DNA of 64,000 nucleotides, taken from the NCBI GenBank assembly GCA_964249405.1, contig CAXUBX010000001.1, positions 8,071 to 72,070 on the forward strand, given 5' to 3'. The stretch comes from CAXTPV01 sp964249405 (lineage in GTDB: Bacteria; Pseudomonadota; Alphaproteobacteria; Acetobacterales; Acetobacteraceae). The notes beneath the pieces are model-generated. The model saw nothing but the letters and a program-made list of their open reading frames with translations, made no database searches and had not been told where the DNA came from. This document shows positions 52,353 to 59,856 of the stretch, one piece after another (the first letter of the stretch is position 1; every line of letters starts with the position of its first letter). Made by a program: the position numbers and the translations under genes.

Positions 52353-53088
52353 CGGTGAACAGACTGCTCTCCCGCCATCCGAGCCGGTGAAGCCGGTAAT
52401 CCGCCGCCGTCCGCAGCACACCGAGGCCGTAGACGACGCTCCTCCGCAAGTTGATCGACGAGGCCTCCGGAAAGTAGCGAGTCGGGCACGAGATCTCGCC
52501 GACCCGGAAGCCGCGGTGCAGCGCCTGGGCCAGCATCTGGTTGTCGAACACGAAATCGTCGGAACACCTGTCGAGGCTCAGGCTCTCCAGGACCTGACGT
52601 GTCCATCCCCGATAGCCCGTATGGTACTCGGACAGTTTTGCATTCATGAGCGTGTTCTGGGCGAGTGTCAGCGCGCGGTTGGCAACGTACTTGTATCGTG
52701 GCATGCCGCCCTCGATCGCACCCCTGCCGAGGATCCGGGATCCCAGCACCACGTCGTAGTGCCCCGACACGAGCATCGAAGCCATCGCCGCGAGAAGACG
52801 CGGGCTGTACTGGTAGTCGGGGTGGAGCATGATGACGAGGTCCGCACCGCGCTCCAGGGCCGCGGCATAGCAGGTCTTCTGGTTGCCGCCATAGCCCCGG
52901 TTCGAGCGATGCTCGATCGTATGAAGACCCAGTCGTCTCGCCAGGAACGCGGTCCGGTCGCGGCTGGCGTCGTCCGTCAGGATGATGTCGTCGACCAGGT
53001 CCCGGGGGATTTCGCCGCAGACGCGCTCGAGCGTCCGTTCGGCATTGTAGGCGGGGAGCACGACGGCGATGGACCGATTCTGCAGCAA
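52345..53088 (-). CDS. Family 2 glycosyltransferase (dolichyl-phosphate mannosyltransferase-like)
   Basis: 247 residues. GT-A fold: SIAVVLPAYNAERTLERV at the N-terminus, IILTDDASRDRTAFLARRL with the nucleotide-binding Asp pair, NRGYGGNQKTCYAAAL and VIMLHPDYQYSPRLL where DxD-like function resides in HPDYQY. The order and VLGSRILGRGAIEGGMPRYKYVANRALT resemble polyprenyl-phosphate sugar transferases. It has no obvious C-terminal membrane helices. Likely partner of the TVP38 protein in envelope glycolipid metabolism, inferred from gene overlap. Confidence 0.88.
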   Translation of the reverse strand: MLQNRSIAVVLPAYNAERTLERVCGEIPRDLVDDIILTDDASRDRTAFLARRLGLHTIEHRSNRGYGGNQKTCYAAALERGADLVIMLHPDYQYSPRLLAAMASMLVSGHYDVVLGSRILGRGAIEGGMPRYKYVANRALTLAQNTLMNAKLSEYHTGYRGWTRQVLESLSLDRCSDDFVFDNQMLAQALHRGFRVGEISCPTRYFPEASSINLRRSVVYGLGVLRTAADYRLHRLGWRESSLFTDA

Positions 53089-53101
53089 CTGCCGTGGACC
53101 C

Positions 53102-53527
53102 TCAGTCGGCCGGGACGAAGCGGAGGGTGCCTGCTCGACGCGCCGGGCCGCCGGTGTCGTTCGGATGATTGATGCCGTCCATGACAGGCACTTCGGCGAA
53201 ATCGAACGGGCTGACCCCGTCCAGGCAAGCCACGTTCACGCCGTACTGGTTCGGGTCAGACCGTCGTTGATGATGGGTGTAGATGCCGCAACGAGAACAG
53301 AAGAAGTGCTGCGCCGATCCGGTATGGAAGCGATAGCTTGTCAGCGCATCCTCGCCCCGCAGGAACCTGATCCCGGCCGTTTCCGCCATGACGACGACGG
53401 CGCCTCGCATCCGGCAATAGGAACAGTTGCAGCGGCGGATCGACTTCAAGCCGTCGCTGAGCGTCGCCTCGAAACGCACCGCGGCGCAATGGCACTGGCC
53501 GGCCCGGATGTTCGTGTCGCCCGGCAT
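53102..53527 (-). CDS. GFA family zinc protein (formaldehyde-activating enzyme-like)
   Basis: 141 residues. The Cys pattern of the GFA/CENP-V fold is complete: QCHCAAVRFEA, RRCNCSYCRMRG and HFFCSRCGIYTHH, which hold structural and functional zinc ions. Gfa was named as a glutathione-formaldehyde adduct enzyme, but most relatives have no demonstrated activity. First of three minus-strand genes with the glycosyltransferase and TVP38 genes; 13 nt separates it from the next. Confidence 0.87.
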   Translation of the reverse strand: MPGDTNIRAGQCHCAAVRFEATLSDGLKSIRRCNCSYCRMRGAVVVMAETAGIRFLRGEDALTSYRFHTGSAQHFFCSRCGIYTHHQRRSDPNQYGVNVACLDGVSPFDFAEVPVMDGINHPNDTGGPARRAGTLRFVPAD

Positions 53528-53706
53528 GGCCTCTCCTGTTCGACTCGCTTCCCTGTCCGATCCTGGCGAGAGGACAGGAAGGTGTCAGCGACGTCAATCG
53601 GCGACGGCCGAACAAGGCGGCCTCCAATCGACCGGGCTCGTGTCGGGGCTGGTCGCGGCTCGCGTCCGGGGTGGTGGATGCGGGCGCGGTGACGAGGCGC
53701 AGGCGC

Positions 53707-54591
53707 CTACCCGGCCGTGGTCCGCCTCCCCGCTGCCAGATCAGCGAAGAAGTCCCGGAGCGAACGCGGCGCGCGGCCGAGGATCGCCTGCAACGTCAGG
53801 ACATTGCCGACGAGCCCGTGCCGGTCATAGAAGGCGTACATCGCCGCCAGCTCGGCCTTCTGGTGATCGTCGTAAGGGAGCCTGGCCTGTGAGATCCACG
53901 CTTCGAAGCCCGGTGCGGCGGCTTCGATGCGACGTCCGAGCACTTCGCCCATCAGTGTCGCCACTTCGGCGCGATCCATCCCGCCATCCGCGCACAACTC
54001 GAAGGTGCCGTTGAGCAGTCGGTCTTCGGTGAGCGCCACCGACGCGACATCGGCCACGTCCCGGTAGTCCACGCGAGAAATCCGCGCCGCCGCCGAGAAC
54101 GGCTCGGCAAACACGCCGCTTTCGACCACGCCGGGCCAGGCAGAAGCGAGGTTCTGGTAGAACACGGCGGGGTGCAGGATCGTGAACTCCATCCCGGACC
54201 CGACCAACGCTTCTTCGACCGGAACCTTCTGGATGTGGTTCTGCAGGACGCCGATGATCGGATGGATCGCGGACGAGAAGACCATTCGCCGCAGCCCGGC
54301 TGCCTTGGCGGCCTCGACGAACGACAGACCCACCCGGGCCTCGTCCTCCTGGTAGACGGGCGCAAGATAGAATGCCCTCTCCACGCCCCGCAGCGCCGCG
54401 TCAAGGCTGGCCCGGTCCCGCAGGTCCCCCATCGCGATCTCGGCGGCGCCGTTCGAGCGGGCTCGTCTGGCCTGCTCCTCGCCGCGCGCCAGCCCGCGGA
54501 CCTTGACGCCGCGGTCCGCCAAGGCCGGCACGACCAGGCCGGCAAATCGTCCCGCCGCGCCGACGACAAGGACCGTCGAAGAGTCGCTCAT
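53707..54591 (-). CDS. NmrA-like NAD(P)-binding atypical SDR
   Basis: 294 residues from ATG 54591. Rossmann motif TVLVVGAAGRFAGLVVPALADRGVKVRGLAR at the N-terminus, then GDLRDRASLDAALRGVERAFYLAPV and RRMVFSSAIHP. It lacks the Tyr-x3-Lys catalytic pair of classical SDRs, like NmrA/QOR2 redox-sensing proteins that bind NADP and act as regulators or quinone reductases. The TILHPAVFYQNL segment is typical. Transcribed alone behind a 392-nt region. Confidence 0.84.
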   Translation of the reverse strand: MSDSSTVLVVGAAGRFAGLVVPALADRGVKVRGLARGEEQARRARSNGAAEIAMGDLRDRASLDAALRGVERAFYLAPVYQEDEARVGLSFVEAAKAAGLRRMVFSSAIHPIIGVLQNHIQKVPVEEALVGSGMEFTILHPAVFYQNLASAWPGVVESGVFAEPFSAAARISRVDYRDVADVASVALTEDRLLNGTFELCADGGMDRAEVATLMGEVLGRRIEAAAPGFEAWISQARLPYDDHQKAELAAMYAFYDRHGLVGNVLTLQAILGRAPRSLRDFFADLAAGRRTTAG

Positions 54592-54983
54592 GGGGTGCTC
54601 CCGTCGTTGCTTCATCGCCATTTGGCCCGTGTCGGCCAGATCTCGAATGCGGAATTGCTGCACGTACTCCGTCGAGACCAGGGCCGGCATGTTGCCGGAA
54701 ACCAGCGTTCGAGAGCGGCTTCGACATGCATCCGGATAGTGAAACACGGCGTATCCCGTTCTCCAATGAGGCGGAAGGAAGTCAAACACCAATGCATACA
54801 TCGGACGACACGGAGAAGATGGTGTCTTTTCCGGGAGAATATTCTCGATGCATTCGCTTGGTCCAAGGATAGATCGCAGTTTTTCTTCCTGATGCCATTC
54901 TTTCGTATTGTCTGAATTGCTTCGCCGTCCTATGTTCGGGTCACGGCCGGGATGAACCCGGCGCTTGTTCGGAGAATCCAGGC
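54592..54983. other. 392-bp AT-richer intergenic region
   Basis: No gene recognised. Base composition is clearly less GC-rich than the rest of the window, especially from 54770 to 54920. It holds a 12-bp perfect palindrome, GAGAATATTCTC at 54835-54846. The region separates divergent genes (NmrA-like on the minus strand, small secreted protein on the plus strand) and so should contain both promoters; I cannot place them firmly. Confidence 0.4.
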
Positions 54984-55214
54984 ATGTTCGATCGGCCCAC
55001 TCGCTTCGCGTCCTATGGATCGGGGATGGCACTGGCCGTTGCAGTCGTCACGACGACATCGGCTCACCAGCACTCGACCCAGACGGTCGTGGGCGACACC
55101 GGCACGCGGCATGGCGCGTCCGTGACCGCCGGCGAGCAGGGCGCGTCCGCGCAGCTCGGGTCGGCGGTCACGAAGGTCAGCGTTACGCCGGGCTGCTACC
55201 ACCACTATCCGTGA
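54984..55214 (+). CDS. Small secreted protein of unknown function
   Basis: 76 residues. An N-terminal signal-like segment, FASYGSGMALAVAVVTTTSAH, precedes a mature part of about 45 residues, QHSTQTVVGDTGTRHGASVTAGEQGASAQLGSAVTKVSV, ending PGCYHHYP. The mature part is rich in Gly, Ser, Thr and His and has one Cys. GGAGA lies about 10 nt before the ATG, and a hairpin follows the stop, so the unit looks complete. No family recognised; a short periplasmic or surface peptide is likely. Confidence 0.55.
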   Translation: MFDRPTRFASYGSGMALAVAVVTTTSAHQHSTQTVVGDTGTRHGASVTAGEQGASAQLGSAVTKVSVTPGCYHHYP

Positions 55215-55222
55215 CCTCCGAC

Positions 55223-55246
55223 GAGGGGCGGCACAGGCCGCCTCTC
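55223..55246 (+). terminator. Hairpin after the small secreted gene
   Basis: A 10-bp stem with one G-T pair, GAGGGGCGGC with GCCGCCTCTC, and loop ACAG begins 9 nt after the stop codon. Position and strength suit an intrinsic terminator, though only a CT-rich stretch follows instead of a T-run. Confidence 0.55.
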
Positions 55247-55431
55247 ACTCCCCCGGTCGTCGCTTCGTCGATGTAATAACATCGGCGGGGCCGGGGTGGC
55301 GACCCTGGTCAGCGTCGCCGGTCGGCGCGCGGCAGTTTGATCTTTTGGCGGTCCGATTTTTGGACTAGTCTCGCCACGCCCAAATTACGGTCAGACCGTT
55401 GTGGGACAACGATCCGGCCACAGGGTGGTCC

Positions 55432-58356
55432 ATGGCTCTATTCGGGCGGTCAGGTTCACCGTCTTCCGGGCCAATCACGGCGGGCGTCGCCGCGACGGTC
55501 GTCGTCGCCTCCTTGTTCACCGCGGCCCCGGCCCACGCCGCGCCCTCCACCCTTCGCACCTACGGGCCGGATCAAGGTCTGACCGACGTCGGCGTCTCCT
55601 GCCTTGACCAGAACCGGGCGGGCCTCCTGCTGGTCTGCACGCAGCATGGCGTCTACACCTACGACGGGCGCCGTTTCGTCAACCTTGGCGTCGCCCAGGG
55701 CCTCCGCGACGGCGGCGAGGTGTACAACATGGCGACCGACGCCGATGGCCGCCTTGCCGTCAGCTACGTCGATGGTGCTTTCGTTTCGACCGGTCCCGAC
55801 GATGCCCGCCATCCTCCAAGCTCGCTGTCGTTCCGTCCGGTCCTCCATCCCGAAGTGTCGTTCTACAACGATGGCAGCCCGCACCGTCTGGTGGCCTGGC
55901 GGGATGGGTTCGTCCTCGTCGCGAACGGTCTGACGTTCCGGATTCCGGTCTCAGGCGGGCAGACCGCCCGTTTCGAGGCGATGTCCTACGACCGTGCGGA
56001 GCAGGACACCCTGACGGGTGCCCGAGCCGTGTTCGCCGCGCGGGGGCACCTCTGGGAGTCGTTCGACGATGATCGTCTCTGCCTGGCCGATCCCGGAGCG
56101 GTCAGATGCTACGACGCGGCCGACGATCTCCGAACCGGTCCATGGTTCGACGTCGTGGCCGGCCCTCATGGAGAGGTGCTCGCGCGTTCCGCCTCGTCGG
56201 TGGCGACGCTCGACCCACGATCGCACCGCTGGTCCGTGGTCACTCTGCCGGACCAGGGCGGGAGCTACGTCGATTACCAGGACGAACTCGGTCTGTTCCG
56301 GACACCGGACGGTCAGTTCGTCACCCAGTCGGCGCAAGGACTTGACATCCTCGGGCCGGGCGGATGGAAGGCCCTGTCGGCCAAGGAGGGCGTCCCGGGC
56401 GGCACGATCCTGGCGGCGAGAGCCGATGCCAGCGGACAGTTCTGGCTGGCGATCTTCGGCCGCGGCCTCGTCCGGTGGGTGGGCTATGGGCAATGGGAGA
56501 GCCTCCAGAAGGGTGACGGGCTTTCGGCCGGGCTCGCCTGGCAGACGGTGCGCACGAGCGACGGGTCGGTCTGGGTGTCGACCGACACCGGTCTCGACCG
56601 TGTCACGCGCGACAATGGCACGCTCGAGGCGGGAGAGGTTGTTCCTGGACCGTCGTTCGCCCTGGCGGTGGCTCCGAACGGCGACGTCTGGAGCTCTCAC
56701 GGGAGCGACGGCGGCCGCATCGTCCATCCGATCACCGGTGCTGTCACCAGGATCCAGGTGCCGCCCGTCGACGTCATGACGGCCGATCCGAGCGGCGCCA
56801 TGTGGATCGGCACCGAGGCGGGGTTGTTTCAGGCACACGATCCCGACGCGCTCTCGCCGGCTGTCGTGCGAACGACCGCCTCACGCACGCCGGTCCTGGA
56901 CATCAAGCCGGACGGCGCCGGCGGCATCTTCTACATCGCGGGCAACCGCCTGCGGCATCGGCATCAAGATGGCGTCGACACGCCGGTTTCCGGCCCTTGG
57001 CCCAGCGGTGGTTTCGAACCGGACGCGCTGGTGATCGATCACGCCGGCGCTGTCTGGCTGGCTGGAGCGGGGGGCCTGTTCCGCTTCAGGCTCTCCGGCG
57101 ATCAGATTGTCTCGTATCGAGCCATCCCGGTTGCGGACACGCAGACGAATGCGCTGATCGCGCTGATGATGGATCATCGCGGGTGGATTTGGGCTGGCAC
57201 ATCCCTCGGCGTGAGCGTCTTCGACGGCCGGCAGTGGGTTTCGATCGACACCAGCAGCGGACTGATCGGCGACGATGTCGACCAGGGTGGGCTCCGAGAG
57301 GACCCGGATGGATCGGTCTGGATCGCAACCGCGGAAGGCCTGTCCCACCTGCTCGATCCCGCGACGTTGTTCCGCGCACGACCGCTTCGGGTCATCGTCG
57401 GCCAGGCAACGCTGGGCGCGCGCCCGATGACCGGCCAGCAGGTCGCCTACACGCGTGCCCCGTTCTCCGTCCAGCTCGGCACGGCGAACTACGGCGTCGA
57501 GCAGTCGGTCCGGTTCGAGTATCGCCTCTCAGGCGTGGACAGCGACTGGGAGACCTCGACCTCCGGCATCGTCTCCTACCCGTTCGTGCCGCCCGGGCGG
57601 CATACGTTGACCATCTTCGGCGTGGACAGCCTCACCCATCGGACCTCGACCGCAATCGCGCTCACCATCAAGATCGCCTGGCCGTGGTGGAAACGCTGGT
57701 GGTTCGAGGGCGTCGTCGCCTTCCTCTCGTTTCTCGCAACGGCGGTGTCGGTCTACGGCGTCATGCGGTTTCGCTACCGGGCGATCTACGCGCGCCAGGT
57801 GGAGCTTCGGCGCCTGGTTGCCGAACAGACGGCGCAGCTTCGGTTCTTGGCTTCGCACGACAAGCTGACAGGTCTCCTCACCCGAGCCGAGATACAGGAG
57901 CGACTGGCGGCGCGGCTCGCGGACGGGTCGGCCGATGACGAGATCGCGGTGGCGCTGATCGACATCGACCACTTCAAGCAGGTCAACGACACCCATGGAC
58001 ATCTCGCGGGCGACGACGTGCTTCACGCGCTCGGTCGCGTCGTGGCCCGTCACGTTCGGGACGGCGAATGCGCTGGCCGCTACGGTGGCGAGGAGTTTCT
58101 GCTGGTGCTCGACGACGCCGATGGTTGCGCCGCCGACCGCATCCTGGGTCTGCACCACATGATCCGCGGAGCGCCCTACTCGTCAGACGACAAAGTGCTC
58201 CGCCTCACGTGCTCGGTCGGGATCGCCTGGGCCACGTACGGCGACGACTGGAAGTCGCTGCTCGGTCGCGCCGACGCCGCTCTCTATCAGGCGAAGCGGG
58301 AGGGCCGAGACAGGATCGCCGAGGGTCCCGTACGCGGGAAGGTCGCTCGGGGCTGA
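55432..58356 (+). CDS. Membrane diguanylate cyclase with periplasmic propeller sensor
   Basis: 974 residues from ATG 55432. Signal peptide (TAGVAATVVVASLFTAAPAHA), then a large periplasmic region of two-component propeller repeats (GVYTYDGRRFVNLGVAQGL, WVSTDTGLDRVTRDNG, WIGTEAGLFQ, WIATAEGLSHLL), a Y_Y_Y-type beta domain (FEYRLSGVDSDWETSTS), one membrane helix (VVAFLSFLATAVSVYGVMRF), a short coiled coil and a GGDEF domain with RYGGEEF near residue 885. It makes cyclic di-GMP in response to a periplasmic cue. The position of the RxxD inhibitory site reads RDGE, so product inhibition may be weak. No EAL domain. Confidence 0.92.
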   Translation: MALFGRSGSPSSGPITAGVAATVVVASLFTAAPAHAAPSTLRTYGPDQGLTDVGVSCLDQNRAGLLLVCTQHGVYTYDGRRFVNLGVAQGLRDGGEVYNMATDADGRLAVSYVDGAFVSTGPDDARHPPSSLSFRPVLHPEVSFYNDGSPHRLVAWRDGFVLVANGLTFRIPVSGGQTARFEAMSYDRAEQDTLTGARAVFAARGHLWESFDDDRLCLADPGAVRCYDAADDLRTGPWFDVVAGPHGEVLARSASSVATLDPRSHRWSVVTLPDQGGSYVDYQDELGLFRTPDGQFVTQSAQGLDILGPGGWKALSAKEGVPGGTILAARADASGQFWLAIFGRGLVRWVGYGQWESLQKGDGLSAGLAWQTVRTSDGSVWVSTDTGLDRVTRDNGTLEAGEVVPGPSFALAVAPNGDVWSSHGSDGGRIVHPITGAVTRIQVPPVDVMTADPSGAMWIGTEAGLFQAHDPDALSPAVVRTTASRTPVLDIKPDGAGGIFYIAGNRLRHRHQDGVDTPVSGPWPSGGFEPDALVIDHAGAVWLAGAGGLFRFRLSGDQIVSYRAIPVADTQTNALIALMMDHRGWIWAGTSLGVSVFDGRQWVSIDTSSGLIGDDVDQGGLREDPDGSVWIATAEGLSHLLDPATLFRARPLRVIVGQATLGARPMTGQQVAYTRAPFSVQLGTANYGVEQSVRFEYRLSGVDSDWETSTSGIVSYPFVPPGRHTLTIFGVDSLTHRTSTAIALTIKIAWPWWKRWWFEGVVAFLSFLATAVSVYGVMRFRYRAIYARQVELRRLVAEQTAQLRFLASHDKLTGLLTRAEIQERLAARLADGSADDEIAVALIDIDHFKQVNDTHGHLAGDDVLHALGRVVARHVRDGECAGRYGGEEFLLVLDDADGCAADRILGLHHMIRGAPYSSDDKVLRLTCSVGIAWATYGDDWKSLLGRADAALYQAKREGRDRIAEGPVRGKVARG

Positions 58357-58517
58357 GAATCGCGACTTCGAACGTGCCGACGCGCGGTGTGGGAACCCCA
58401 GTCACGCGCGAGATCGGCCGGTCATGCTCGAAGCGCGTGTTCCAGCATGGCGGGCTCTGCCTGCAGCGTGCCGTCCCGCGGCAATCAGCAAGCCACGGCG
58501 GCTGATCCAGGGCATGT

Positions 58518-58565
58518 CCGTAGAGCACGTTCATCGGCTCGTGCCGAGCCGATCGTGCTCTACGG
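58518..58565. terminator. Long hairpin between convergent signalling genes
   Basis: Outer stem of 12 bp (CCGTAGAGCACG with CGTGCTCTACGG), a small bulge, and an inner 8-bp stem (TCGGCTCG with CGAGCCGA) closed by TGC. It overlaps the stop codon of the minus-strand kinase and lies 161 nt past the cyclase stop. It probably ends transcription from both sides. Confidence 0.7.
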
Positions 58566-59786
58566 GGCCGCGGGAACCGTCAGCACCACCGAGACCCCTT
58601 CCCCCGGCGTGGTTCGGATATCGGCGGAGCCGCCGGAGGCCTGGGCGAACCCGTAGACCTGGGCCAGCCCGAGACCGGTGCCGCGGCCGTCCTCCTTGGT
58701 CGAGAACAGCGGTTCGAAGGCGCGCGCCAGGACCTCGGGGGGCATGCCGGGCCCGTTGTCGACGACGCTGATCCGGGCCGCGCGGTGATCGTCGAGCGCG
58801 GTCGCGATGGTGATCCGGCCGTCCGGCCGTCCTTCGAGCGCGTCGCGGGCGTTGGTGACGAGGTTGATCAGCGCCCGCTCGAACTGGTCCCGGTCGACCA
58901 GGATGTCGGGCACGTCGGGGGCGAGTTCCAGCGTCAGCGGGACCGCGGCGCCGGCGGCGAGGCGGGCCATCGCATGGGCATGCCGGATCGACGCGTTCAC
59001 CTCGATCCGCTCCGGGGACAGCGGCCGCTTGCGGGCGAAGGCGAGCAGGCCCTCCATCATCCGCTCGCCGCGACGGGCGGATTCGCGGGCGTTGTCGAGC
59101 GGGCGGCGGAGCCGGGGCGGCATCTCGGGACCGAGCCGCTGCTCCAGCTGCTCCAGGCTGCCGAACAGCGCGGTCAGGATGTTGTTGAAGTCGTGTGCGA
59201 CACTGCCGGTCATCCGGCCGAGCGCCTCCAGCGTGCCGGCCCGGAGCAGCGCCGCCTCGGCCCGCTCGCGGGCGGCGATCTGCTCGACGAGGCGCGCGTT
59301 GGTCTCGACGTGCTGACGGGTCCGCTCGGCGACCTGCTCCTCGAGCGAGGCGTTCAGGGTCGCGAGCCGGGCGAGCGCGTCGGCATTGCCGATCGCGTAG
59401 CGGATCGCGCGCTCGAGCGTCGGCGTGTCGAAATGGCCCTTGATGAGGAAGTCGTTGGCGCCGGCGACCGCCGCTTCCTGCTCGACCATCTCGGTGCCGG
59501 TGAGCACGATGATCGGCGCGGTGACGCCGGCGAGGCGGGCGCGCCGGATCATCTCGACCCCGCTCTCGCGACCGACCCGGTGATCGACGAGGTAGCAATC
59601 GTGCGTCGCGGCGCGGATGGCCGCCTCGCCCTCGGCCACCGTCTGCACGAGGTCGACCGAGTAGCGGCGCGCGCTCCGCCGGGCGAGGAGCATGGCCGAG
59701 AGCGTGCGGTGCACGAGCGCCGTGTCGTCGACCAGCAGCAGCCGGATCGGCGCGGCGGACTCGGCGGCGGGAACCACGCCGCTCAT
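58560..59786 (-). CDS. Receiver-histidine kinase hybrid next to bacteriophytochrome
   Basis: 408 residues from ATG 59786; an ATG at 59873 overlapping the phytochrome end would add 29 Arg-rich residues. Order: receiver domain (IRLLLVDDTALVHRTL, phosphoacceptor Asp68 in CYLVDHRVG, Thr/Ser switch in IIVLTGTEM, Lys in DFLIKGHFD), coiled coil, HisKA with His198 in GSVAHDFNNILTALFG, and HATPase_c with NLVTNARDAL, DNGPGMP, TGLGLAQVYG. A receiver placed before the kinase suggests it takes phosphate from the upstream phytochrome kinase, then signals on to an unseen partner. Confidence 0.9.
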   Translation of the reverse strand: MSGVVPAAESAAPIRLLLVDDTALVHRTLSAMLLARRSARRYSVDLVQTVAEGEAAIRAATHDCYLVDHRVGRESGVEMIRRARLAGVTAPIIVLTGTEMVEQEAAVAGANDFLIKGHFDTPTLERAIRYAIGNADALARLATLNASLEEQVAERTRQHVETNARLVEQIAARERAEAALLRAGTLEALGRMTGSVAHDFNNILTALFGSLEQLEQRLGPEMPPRLRRPLDNARESARRGERMMEGLLAFARKRPLSPERIEVNASIRHAHAMARLAAGAAVPLTLELAPDVPDILVDRDQFERALINLVTNARDALEGRPDGRITIATALDDHRAARISVVDNGPGMPPEVLARAFEPLFSTKEDGRGTGLGLAQVYGFAQASGGSADIRTTPGEGVSVVLTVPAAP

Positions 59787-59856
59787 CGCGGTTCGCGGCC
59801 GCGTGCGGTCGCGGCGCCGGGCGGGCGCGGTGCCGTACGGCCGGATGCGGTTGCTG

